Source: Myxococcota bacterium (GTDB taxonomy: Bacteria > Myxococcota_A > UBA796 > UBA9615 > JAKLKC01). Taken from it: 64,000 nucleotides of DNA. The stretch is from the NCBI GenBank assembly GCA_023150875.1, contig JAKLKC010000004.1:79993-143992 (forward strand). Reading direction: 5' to 3'. A model generated the notes under the pieces. It was not told the DNA's origin. It worked only from the letters and a program-made list of their open reading frames with translations, and made no database searches. Positions 16,180 to 23,080 of this stretch are shown piece after piece. The number at the start of each line of letters is the position of its first letter. The stretch's first letter is position 1. A program made the position numbers and the translations under genes.

Positions 16180-16411
16180 AAACGGATAGGCATACATCCC
16201 TCGACCCGCGCCTGACACAGGAGGATGCGGTCGAACGGGTCGGCGTGGAGGGGGGGAAGGTGGACCAGCTCGCCGGCGGGCTCACCGGTCACCGGCAACT
16301 CCCGGGAGCCGTGGGACAGGAGGCCCCGTCGCCGGAGGCGGGGATCGACCCGGATGGGGGATCTCCCGCCGCCCAGAGGAGGGGGTGGGCGCCCAGAAGC
16401 AGGGTCGTCAC
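16180..16411 (-). pseudogene. Remnant of a VapC-type PIN-domain toxin
   Basis: This follows the antitoxin at 16408-16653 with a GTGA start/stop overlap, as an intact toxin would. The first residues read LLLGAHPLLWAAGDP, which matches the PIN start LLLDTHxLLWWLxGDP except that the catalytic Asp is now Gly. After about 30 codons the frame is lost. The family C-terminus (LPVTGEPAGELVHLPPLHAD, then PFDRILLCQARVEG) reappears in another frame. The central ~50-60 residues that hold the other acidic residues are missing. The toxin is therefore dead through substitution, deletion and frameshift. Confidence 0.8.
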
Positions 16412-16653
16412 CCTCCCTCGAAGTCCCTCCGCACCACGTCATGGCCCATGCGGTCGAAGTCGTCCGGGACCTGGACCTGGCCGCGAAGGAACCCCAGCCG
16501 GCGCTCCCCCGCCGGCGGCGGCGCGTCGATGGGGACGACCCGGACCAGCGGCCTGCCCGCCTTGGCGATGATGAAGGGCTCCCCCGCCGCAACCGCCCGC
16601 TCCACCAGGCGCGAGAGGTGGGTCCTGGCCTCGCCGATGTCGACCGTTCGCAT
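16408..16653 (-). CDS. Phd/YefM-family antitoxin (toxin partner decayed)
   Basis: This 81-residue protein begins MRTVDIGEARTHLSRLVERA, the Phd/YefM DNA-binding fold. It continues AAGEPFIIAKAGRPLVRVVP and ends in a short toxin-binding tail (LGFLRGQVQVPDDFDRMGHD). All core features are intact. In a working module it would repress its own promoter and neutralise a VapC PIN ribonuclease. Here the vapC start overlaps its stop, but the toxin is a remnant (16180-16411). The start at 16653 matches the family N-terminus exactly; an extended frame upstream adds non-family residues. Confidence 0.9.
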   Translation of the reverse strand: MRTVDIGEARTHLSRLVERAVAAGEPFIIAKAGRPLVRVVPIDAPPPAGERRLGFLRGQVQVPDDFDRMGHDVVRRDFEGG

Positions 16654-16830
16654 GGGATGCCTCGTGGACTGGTCCAGGTGAGTGTGCCTCGGTGTCGACT
16701 GGGGAGGAAGCCCGGCGGCCCGCAGGCGGGCGCGGTGAGGGGGGCGTGGGAATGCATCCGCCGATCGGTCCTCGGCGAAGCCCTCCGCCCGCAGGCGCAC
16801 GGCCCCCGCGGCGGCCTCGTGGTCGCGATG

Positions 16831-16847
16831 ATAACGGATGTTATAAT
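16831..16847 (+). promoter_or_regulatory. -10 element and operator-like palindrome of the AbrB-Doc module
   Basis: A perfect TATAAT (16842-16847) lies 27 bases before the antitoxin ATG, in an AT-rich island. It overlaps the right arm of the inverted repeat ATAAC-GGAT-GTTAT (16831-16844). A palindrome covering a -10 box just upstream of an AbrB-type antitoxin is the expected layout for autorepression. No good -35 is visible. Confidence 0.6.
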
Positions 16848-16874
16848 GGCGTGGTGCCTTCCAAGGAGGTCCCG

Positions 16875-17102
16875 ATGGTCGTCCTCAAGCTGACCACGGT
16901 GGGGAATTCCACAGGCGTGGTCCTGCCCAAGGAGGTCCTCGCACGGTTGGGAGTCCAGAAGGGGGACTCGGTGTACCTCACCGAGACGCCCGATGGGTTC
17001 CGCCTCACCCCCTACGACGAGGAGTTCGCGCGGCAGATCTCGGCGGCCGAGGAGGTCATGCGCGACAACCGCGACGTGCTGCGGGCCCTCGCCCGGCGAT
17101 GA
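16875..17102 (+). CDS. AbrB/MazE-type antitoxin
   Basis: This 75-residue protein is a SpoVT/AbrB swapped-hairpin DNA-binding domain: LKLTTVGNSTGVVLPKEVLA, RLGVQKGDSVYLTETPDGFR, then a helical tail (FARQISAAEEVMRDNRDVLR) that should bind the toxin. A perfect Shine-Dalgarno (AAGGAGGT) precedes the ATG. Its stop overlaps the start of the Doc-type gene by four bases (ATGA), so it is the antitoxin of that pair. The pairing is AbrB with Doc rather than the classical Phd with Doc. Confidence 0.9.
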   Translation: MVVLKLTTVGNSTGVVLPKEVLARLGVQKGDSVYLTETPDGFRLTPYDEEFARQISAAEEVMRDNRDVLRALARR

Positions 17103-17491
17103 CCGATCCGCCCTGGCTGGGCCGGGCCGTCGTCCTCGCCATCCACGACGCCCAGATCGCCGCCCACGGCGGCCTCGCCGGTGTGCGGGACCCGGGCCTG
17201 CTGGACTCGGCGCTGGCGCGCCCCCGCCATCGGCACGCCTACGGGGATCCGGATGTGTGCGAGCTGGCCGCCGCCTACGGCCACGGCATCATCGCCAACC
17301 CCCCCTTCGCGGACGGGAACAAGCGCACCGCCTTCGTCACCTCGGTCACCTTCCTCAAGCTGTGCGGGCTCGGACTCACCGCGCCCCGGGAGGAGCGCGT
17401 CGCCGCCTTCCTCGCCGCCGCCGCGGGGGAGGCGACCGAGGAGGATCTGGCGGGGTGGTTCCGGCGCTGGACGGCCGCGGGGCGCCCGTGA
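17099..17491 (+). CDS. Doc-type (Fic-fold) toxin with variant active-site motif
   Basis: This 130-residue protein of the death-on-curing family shows GVRDPGLLDSALARPRH, the helical core with AYGHGIIANPPFADGNKRTA (about residues 59-78), and FLKLCGLGLTAP. Doc toxins phosphorylate EF-Tu using a loop read HxFxD(A/G)NKR. Here the usual N-H-P-F is N-P-P-F, so the position of the catalytic His is Pro, while the nucleotide-binding DGNKR is intact. It may be inactive or mechanistically different. It is translationally coupled to the AbrB-type antitoxin. Confidence 0.88.
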   Translation: MTDPPWLGRAVVLAIHDAQIAAHGGLAGVRDPGLLDSALARPRHRHAYGDPDVCELAAAYGHGIIANPPFADGNKRTAFVTSVTFLKLCGLGLTAPREERVAAFLAAAAGEATEEDLAGWFRRWTAAGRP

Positions 17492-17521
17492 GGCCCGGGG
17501 CGGGGAGGCCCCGGGGGCCCT

Positions 17522-18601
17522 TCACCCCTCGGCGGGCGGGCCCTCCTCCCACGGCCCCGGCGCCAGGCCCGCCAGCGCCCGGGCGGAGATCCGGTGGGCC
17601 CGCAGGCGGGCGCGGTAGGAGGGGGGCATGGGGAGGGTGCGGGAGAGGAGGGCGCGGCGGCGCAGGTCCCCGGGGAGGCCCGCCAGGGAGGCGGCGTGGG
17701 CCAGGAGGACCGCGGAGGCGGCGAGCCAGGGGCGGGGGAGGTCCGGGCGGGGGGAGCGGCCCCCCCGGCTAGCCCAGGCCAGGGCGGCGTGGCGGGCCAC
17801 GGTGTGGGCCGGGGAGGCCAGCAGGTCCCGCCAGGGCAGGTGCAGGGCGGCGATCCGGGCCCGGTTCCGCTCCACCCGGTACGCCTTCAGGAAGGGGGAG
17901 CGGCCGTAGGTGGCGGAGATCCGGTGCTCCACCACCGCCTCGGGCACGTAGACGCCAGCGAAGCCCGCCCGGGCCGCCCGGAGGCCCAGGTCGGCGTCCT
18001 CGCCGTAGGCCACGAAGCCCTCGTCCAGGGAGCCCACGGCCCGGAGGAGCCGCCGGGACACCAGCATCGCCGCCCCCGAGGGGAGGAGCAGGTCGCCGCG
18101 GCGCATCAGCGCCCCCCGGGGCGGGTGGCCCCGCCCCCGGCACCAGTTCAGGCCGTCGGCGTAGAGGGCGTGGCCCGCGTTGTCCAGCACGCCCCGTGCC
18201 CCCGCCCACATCAGGCGGGGGCCCGCCAGGTCCGCCCCCACCTCCACCGCCGCCCCCACCAGCAGGGACACCGCGTCCGGAGCGGCGACGGCGTCGTCGT
18301 TGAGCAGGAGCACCCACGCCCCCGTGGCCGCCCGGATCCCGGCGTTGGCGGCCCGGGCAAAGCCCCGGGGGCGGGGCAGGGTCACCAGGCGGATCCGGGG
18401 AGCCCCCCGGGCCGCCCGGGGGGCGGAGCCGTCCCTGCCGCCGTCGTCCACGAGCACGATCTCCAGGTCGCCGTAGTCCTGGGCGGCGAGGGCGGCCAGG
18501 CAGGAGGGGAGGAGATCGGCCCCCGCCCGGGTGGGCACCACCACCGACACCCGGCCGGGCACCGCGTCATCCTCCCGCCCGACGGGGCCTCCCACCGTCA
18601 T
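17522..18601 (-). CDS. Family 2 glycosyltransferase
   Basis: This protein of about 359 residues has the GT2 fold: VSVVVPTRAGADLLPSCLAA, EIVLVDDGGRDGS, LLLNDDAVAAPDA (donor/metal site) and GSLDEGFVAYGEDADLGLRA (acceptor-side motif), followed by a helical C-terminal region. It is closest in pattern to rhamnosyltransferase-like GT2 enzymes of O-antigen or exopolysaccharide synthesis; the specificity is unknown. The ATG at 18601 is used, though GTG codons closer to the fold are possible. It is convergent with the Doc gene (30 bp apart). Confidence 0.85.
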   Translation of the reverse strand: MTVGGPVGREDDAVPGRVSVVVPTRAGADLLPSCLAALAAQDYGDLEIVLVDDGGRDGSAPRAARGAPRIRLVTLPRPRGFARAANAGIRAATGAWVLLLNDDAVAAPDAVSLLVGAAVEVGADLAGPRLMWAGARGVLDNAGHALYADGLNWCRGRGHPPRGALMRRGDLLLPSGAAMLVSRRLLRAVGSLDEGFVAYGEDADLGLRAARAGFAGVYVPEAVVEHRISATYGRSPFLKAYRVERNRARIAALHLPWRDLLASPAHTVARHAALAWASRGGRSPRPDLPRPWLAASAVLLAHAASLAGLPGDLRRRALLSRTLPMPPSYRARLRAHRISARALAGLAPGPWEEGPPAEG

Positions 18602-18769
18602 CGCCTCCGTGCCGCTCCATCCCGGACGCGCCGTCCCCATCCCGACGTGGCCGGGGCTCCGGGGCCCATCGTCCCCGGCGAGCCGGTGCGGGCGCAAGGG
18701 AACGGGGGCAGGAACGACGCCGCCTGGCCGACTCTTCCCCGGGGACCGGGGGGCGCCTACAATGCTGGC

Positions 18770-19066
18770 ATGGATCGCACCACGGTCATCGACGTCCTGC
18801 ATCGCCACGAAGTGGAGTTGCGCCGCCGCGGCGTGATCTCGCTCGCTCTGTTCGGCTCGACCGCGAGGGATGCGGCCCACGCGGGCAGCGACGTCGACCT
18901 CCTCGTGGATCTCGCACCGCGGATCGGGATCTTCGAGCTGGTCGATCTCAAGGACTACCTGGAGGCGGTCCTCGAGAGCAGGGTGGATCTCGTGCCGAGG
19001 GCTGCGCTCAAACCTCGCCTCAGGGAAGCGGTGCTGGCCGAGGCGGAGACGGTGATTGCCGCGTAG
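18770..19066 (+). CDS. MNT-type nucleotidyltransferase antitoxin
   Basis: This 98-residue protein is a minimal nucleotidyltransferase with the signature GSTARDAAHAGSDVDLLVDL (about residues 28-47) and a later strand Asp (SRVDLVPR). MNT antitoxins act on HepT by transferring AMP to it. A TACAAT box (18758-18763) ends six bases before the ATG, so the transcript is probably leaderless. The expected hepT follows in the same frame directly after the TAG stop, but only as a 3' fragment (19067-19261). Confidence 0.88.
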   Translation: MDRTTVIDVLHRHEVELRRRGVISLALFGSTARDAAHAGSDVDLLVDLAPRIGIFELVDLKDYLEAVLESRVDLVPRAALKPRLREAVLAEAETVIAA

Positions 19067-19261
19067 CGGGCGGGGGCGGACCGGCGCGCGGTCGATGCCG
19101 TGGCGTTCCACTGGCGTCCGATGCGAGCGATGCGGTACGTCCTGGTCCACGAGTACTTCGATCTCGCTACCGGCGTGATCTGGGCGACGGCGACGGTGAG
19201 CCTGCCCGAAGTGGTGACGATCCTTCGAGGGTTGCTCACGCCCGAGGACCGGCGGACCTGA
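19067..19261 (+). pseudogene. 3' fragment of a HepT toxin gene
   Basis: The frame of the MNT gene continues past its TAG and encodes about 64 residues that match the HepT C-terminal third. They include FHWRPMRAMRYVLVHEYFDL (carrying the R-x4-6-H ribonuclease motif), then GVIWATATVSLPEVVTILRG and a TGA stop. The N-terminal two-thirds are missing and there is no ribosome site. An internal deletion has therefore joined the end of MNT directly to the end of HepT, separated by one stop codon. Confidence 0.75.
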
Positions 19262-19449
19262 CGCGGGATGCCAGCGGCGGCAGGGGCGGCCAGGCAGGAG
19301 TGGAGGAGATCGGTCCCCACCCCACCGGCGTCCGGCCCGGCGCCCTCCTCCACCCGAGGGCACGGCGCGGGGGTACCCAGCCCGGCGCTCCCGCGGCTAT
19401 CTTAGGGGCCCCCGGCGTCGCGCCGGGGGCCTTCCCAGGAGGGGAGCCG

Positions 19450-19872
19450 ATGATCAAGCGCATCCACCACATCGGGATCGCCGTCGCCGACCTGGACGCC
19501 GCCGCCCGGGTCTTCGGCGAGGCGGTGGGCCTGCCCGACGGGGGGAGGGAGGACGTGCCCTCGGCGCAGACCCGGGTCCACTTCTTCCCGGTGGGGGAGT
19601 CCCGGTTCGAGCTGCTCCGCCCCCTCGCCGAGGACTCGCCGGTGGGCCGCTTCCTGGAGAAGAGGGGGCCCGGGCTGCACCACGTCTGCCTGGAGGTGGA
19701 CGACGTGGAGGCCGAGGCGCGGCGCATGAGGGAGGCGGGGGTGGAGTTCCTCACCGAGGCCCCGGTCCCCGGCGCCCACGGGGCCCGGGTGATCTTCGTC
19801 CATCCCCGCTCCACCGGGGGCCTGCTGCTGGAGCTGAGCGAGTTTCCGGCGACCGGCGAGGACGCGAAGTGA
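19450..19872 (+). CDS. mce: Methylmalonyl-CoA epimerase
   Basis: This 140-residue protein of the vicinal-oxygen-chelate (glyoxalase) fold begins IKRIHHIGIAVADLDAAAR. It has FELLRPLAEDSPVGRFLEKR, GPGLHHVCLEVDDVEAEARR and a C-terminal GGLLLELSE. The metal-binding His/Glu residues of this family (HHIG His, the central HHV His, and Glu in LLLELSE) are present. It interconverts (R)- and (S)-methylmalonyl-CoA in propionate and branched-chain amino-acid metabolism; no mutase is in the window. A strong AGGAGGGG precedes the ATG. Its stop overlaps the nagZ start (GTGA). Confidence 0.92.
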   Translation: MIKRIHHIGIAVADLDAAARVFGEAVGLPDGGREDVPSAQTRVHFFPVGESRFELLRPLAEDSPVGRFLEKRGPGLHHVCLEVDDVEAEARRMREAGVEFLTEAPVPGAHGARVIFVHPRSTGGLLLELSEFPATGEDAK

Positions 19873-20954
19873 CCGCCCTCGACCTGGCGCGGGAGGCGGG
19901 ACAGGCCATCTGGATGGGGATCCCCGGACCCGAGCTGGACGGGGCCAGCCGGGACCTGCTGGGGGAGGAGCGGGTGGGGGGCCTGACCCTGTTCCGGCGG
20001 AACGTGCGGGACGTGGAGCAGGTGGCGGACCTGAGCGCCGCGCTCCACGACGCCTCGCCCCTGGGGGGGCTCTTCGTGGCGGTGGACCAGGAGGGGGGGA
20101 GGGTCGCCCGCCTGGGGCCCCCCCTGACGGTGCTGCCCCCCATGCGCGAGGTGGGGGACAGCGGGATCCCCGGCCTCGCCGCCGCGGTGGGGCGGGCCCT
20201 GGCCCGGGAGCTGCTGGCCCTGGGCTTCACCGTGGACTTCGCCCCGGTGGTGGACGTGAACACCGAGGCGGCCAACCCGGTGATCGGGGATCGCTCCTTC
20301 GGCGCCGATCCCGAGCGGGTGGCGGCGCTGGGGGCGGCCTTCGTCGAGGCGATGCAGGGGGAGGGGCTCATGGCCTGCGCCAAGCACTTCCCCGGTCACG
20401 GCCACACCACCGTGGACTCCCACCTGGACCTGCCGGTGTGCGCCCTGACCGAGGCGGAGCTGCGGCGGGACCACCTGCCCCCCTTCGCCGCCGCCGTGCG
20501 GGCCGGGGTGGGGGCGGTGATGACCGCCCACGTCGTCTATCCCGCCTGGGACGAGGCGCTCCCCGCGACCCTCTCGCCCCGGATCGGGGAGCTGATCCGG
20601 AGGGAGCTGGGCTTCCAGGGGCTGCTGATCTCCGACGACGTGGAGATGAAGGCCGTCGCCGGGCGCTGGGACCCGGACGCCCTGGTCCGCCACGGCCTGG
20701 AGGCGGGGATCGACGTGTTCCTGGTGTGCCAGGACCAGGCCCTGGCGGCGGAGATGATCGCGGCGCTGCGGCGGCGGCTGGAGGAGGACTCCGACGCCCG
20801 CGCCGCCTTCCGGGGGAGCCTGGCCCGGATCGAGAGGGCCCGCGGGCGCTTCTGCCGCCCCCGGGGGGTGCCGCCCCGGGGGGAGCGCCTGGCCCGGCTC
20901 GGCCCCGCCGCCCACCCGGAGCTGGCGGCGTGGCTGGGGAGGGCCAGGGCGTGA
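19869..20954 (+). CDS. nagZ: Beta-N-acetylglucosaminidase NagZ (GH3)
   Basis: This 361-residue GH3 enzyme shows FVAVDQEGGRVARL, FAPVVDVNTEAANPVIGDRS and ACAKHFPGHGHTTVDSHLDL. The last carries the NagZ-specific Asp-His pair for proton transfer. The nucleophile aspartate is in LLISDDVEMKAVAG. NagZ removes GlcNAc from 1,6-anhydromuramoyl peptides during cytoplasmic murein recycling; there is no signal peptide, in agreement. It starts with GTG inside the mce stop, so the two genes are coupled although functionally unrelated. Confidence 0.93.
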   Translation: MTALDLAREAGQAIWMGIPGPELDGASRDLLGEERVGGLTLFRRNVRDVEQVADLSAALHDASPLGGLFVAVDQEGGRVARLGPPLTVLPPMREVGDSGIPGLAAAVGRALARELLALGFTVDFAPVVDVNTEAANPVIGDRSFGADPERVAALGAAFVEAMQGEGLMACAKHFPGHGHTTVDSHLDLPVCALTEAELRRDHLPPFAAAVRAGVGAVMTAHVVYPAWDEALPATLSPRIGELIRRELGFQGLLISDDVEMKAVAGRWDPDALVRHGLEAGIDVFLVCQDQALAAEMIAALRRRLEEDSDARAAFRGSLARIERARGRFCRPRGVPPRGERLARLGPAAHPELAAWLGRARA

Positions 20955-21007
20955 CCCCTTCGCGCTTGCGCCGTCCCGGTCCCGCCCGGTAGCCTGCCCG
21001 CCGAGGG

Positions 21008-21976
21008 ATGGGTCGGAGGCGAGGGCCTCCAGGCGGCGAGCGCGTGGCCGGGATCGGGATCGTCAGCAACCGGAACTCCCGGCAGAACCGCGAGGATCCC
21101 CGGGCCGTCGAGCGCCTGCGGGCGGTCCTGGGGGGCGACGGCGAGGTGGTGGCCACCCGGGAGGCCGGGGAGCTGGACGCGGTGGCGAGGTCCTTCCGGG
21201 ACGCGGGGATCGAGGTGCTCGGCCTCAACGGCGGCGACGGCACCAACCACGTCACCCTGACCGCCTTCCTGCACGCCTGGGACAACCGCCCCTTCCCCAA
21301 GGTGGCCTTCCTGCGGGGGGGCACTATGAACACCGTGGCGCGGTCCTGCGGGGTGCGGCGGGGGAGGCCCGAGGAGCTGCTGGCGCGGATCGTCGAGAAG
21401 AGGCGGGCGGGGGAGCCCCTGGCCACCACCCCCCGCCACGCCCTGGGCGTCGACGACCGCTACGGGTTCATCTTCGGCAACGGGATCTTCGCCAACTACC
21501 TGCGCCACTACTACGAGGGGGCGGAGCCCAGCCCCCGCAAGGCGGCGTGGGTGCTCGCCCGGGCGGTGGGATCGGTGATCGCCCGGGGCGAGATGGCCCG
21601 GGACATCTTCGCGCCGGTGCGGGCCGACGTGGAGTTCGACGGGAGGCGGTGGGAGGCGACCACCTTCCAGGCCATCGCCGCCGCCACCGTCACCGAGATC
21701 GGCCTGGGCTTCACCCCCTTCCACCGCACCCTGGAGCGGGAGGGCGCCTTCCACGCCCTGGGGATCGGGTGCAGCCCCGCGGCCCTGGTGACGGAGCTGC
21801 CGGCGATCTTCCGGGGGAGGCCGACCCGATCCCCAAGGATCGTCAGCGAGATCGGGGGCGAGCTGGTGATCCGCCAGGCCCGGGGGCAGGCGTACATCGT
21901 GGACGGCGACTACCACGTCGGGGGGGAAACCGTTAGACTCCGAGCGGGGCCGCGGCTGGAGATCGTCCTGCCCTGA
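21008..21976 (+). CDS. Diacylglycerol-kinase-family lipid or sphingosine kinase-like protein
   Basis: This protein of about 322 residues (ATG 21008; GTG 21044 is an alternative) has a DAGK catalytic domain. It begins GIGIVSNRNSRQNREDP and has GLNGGDGTNHVT (the GGDGT nucleotide-binding motif, about residues 78-89), then FLRGGTMNTVARSC in place of the usual GTxN segment, and the C-terminal beta domain ending GGETVRLRAGPRLEIVLP. It probably phosphorylates a membrane lipid. It lies 54 bases downstream of nagZ on the same strand and is possibly in the same operon. Confidence 0.82.
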   Translation: MGRRRGPPGGERVAGIGIVSNRNSRQNREDPRAVERLRAVLGGDGEVVATREAGELDAVARSFRDAGIEVLGLNGGDGTNHVTLTAFLHAWDNRPFPKVAFLRGGTMNTVARSCGVRRGRPEELLARIVEKRRAGEPLATTPRHALGVDDRYGFIFGNGIFANYLRHYYEGAEPSPRKAAWVLARAVGSVIARGEMARDIFAPVRADVEFDGRRWEATTFQAIAAATVTEIGLGFTPFHRTLEREGAFHALGIGCSPAALVTELPAIFRGRPTRSPRIVSEIGGELVIRQARGQAYIVDGDYHVGGETVRLRAGPRLEIVLP

Positions 21977-22041
21977 GGGGGGCGGCCGCACGGAAGCCCC
22001 CCAACGGGACCGCCGCCCCCTCCCGGCGGCGCGAGGCGCGC

Positions 22042-23034
22042 ATGGTGGACTCGCCCCCCAGGATCTACCTGGCCGATCCCGACGCGGCGGTGGTCCGCTT
22101 CCTCCGGGGGACGCTGGAGGCCAAGGGCCACCGGGTCCAGGAGGCGGCGGACTGGAGCGCCGTGCCCGACGAGGCGCGGGCCTGCGGCGCCGATCTGATC
22201 CTCCTGTCCACGGAGATCCCGGGGATCTACTACGGTGACGTGATCCGGCAGGTGAAGGGGGATCCCCGCACCCGGGACCTCCCCCTGCTGGTCCTGGTGC
22301 CCGCCACCGATCCCCGCTCCATCCGGGGCGCCCTGGAGGAGGGGGCCGACGACGTCGTCGTCAAGCCCGTCGTCGCCGCCGACCTGCTGAACAAGCTGAG
22401 GATCCACGCGGTGAGGCCGCGCGCCGCCCCGGCCGCCCCGGCCGCCGCGCCCCCGAAGGGGCCCCCCGCCCCCGACGATCCCCGCTTCCTCGGGGCCATC
22501 GCCGACGTCGCCGAGGGGGTGGCCTCGTCCCTGACCCCCGAGGACGCCTTCTTCGTGCTGGTGCGGCGGCTGGCGGCGGTGGTGCCCTGCGACCGCTGCA
22601 CCGTCGCCATGACCGGCAGCGCCGCCGACGAGATCGTCCTGGTGGCCGCCCACGACGAGCCGGACCTGCGCCACCAGAGGTTGGACGCCGCCCGGCACCG
22701 GGGGTGGCGGGAGGCCATGGAGAGGGGGGAGCCGGACCTGCCGGACCCCGGCCCCGGGGCCGAGTGGGTGCTCCCCCTGGTGGTCCGGGAGCGGGCGGTG
22801 GGGGCCCTGGTGCTGCGGGGCCCCCGGCCCGCGGCGGGTCAGGTCGGTCCCTCGCGCCTGCTGGCCCGGGTGATGGCCCACCTGGCCGCCAGTGTGGTCA
22901 AGGCCTCGGACGTCCTGGAGAACGTGAAGTTCCGCTCCGTGGAGGAGAAGGCGCCCGCCGAGCACTTCGACAACATCGTGCTGGACCTCAACGACCAGAT
23001 CGAGGTGCTGATCGAGGAGATGGAGAGCGAGTAG
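22042..23034 (+). CDS. Response-regulator-like receiver plus GAF domain protein
   Basis: This 330-residue protein has an N-terminal receiver fold (residues 5-125) with the acidic pair DPD (12-14) and the conserved Lys in DDVVVKPV. The phospho-acceptor position is Ser56 (LLSTEIPG) instead of Asp. An Ala/Pro linker leads to a GAF-like domain (about residues 155-300, DAFFVLVRRLAAVVPCDRCT). The C-terminus is a short acidic coiled-coil. There is no DNA-binding or enzymatic output domain. It may act as a phosphorylation-independent adaptor or ligand sensor. It follows the lipid-kinase gene after 65 bases. Confidence 0.75.
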   Translation: MVDSPPRIYLADPDAAVVRFLRGTLEAKGHRVQEAADWSAVPDEARACGADLILLSTEIPGIYYGDVIRQVKGDPRTRDLPLLVLVPATDPRSIRGALEEGADDVVVKPVVAADLLNKLRIHAVRPRAAPAAPAAAPPKGPPAPDDPRFLGAIADVAEGVASSLTPEDAFFVLVRRLAAVVPCDRCTVAMTGSAADEIVLVAAHDEPDLRHQRLDAARHRGWREAMERGEPDLPDPGPGAEWVLPLVVRERAVGALVLRGPRPAAGQVGPSRLLARVMAHLAASVVKASDVLENVKFRSVEEKAPAEHFDNIVLDLNDQIEVLIEEMESE

Positions 23035-23035
23035 C

Positions 23036-23070
23036 GTCCGGGCGCGGGCGGGATCGCTCCGCACCCGGAC
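23036..23070. terminator. Hairpin between convergent genes
   Basis: GTCCGGG (23036-23042) pairs with CCCGGAC (23064-23070), with an inner GCGG/CCGC pair. It lies in the 46-bp gap between the convergent stops at 23034 and 23081 and could end transcripts from both sides. It lacks a U-tract. Confidence 0.45.
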
Positions 23071-23080
23071 GCGGCCCGCC

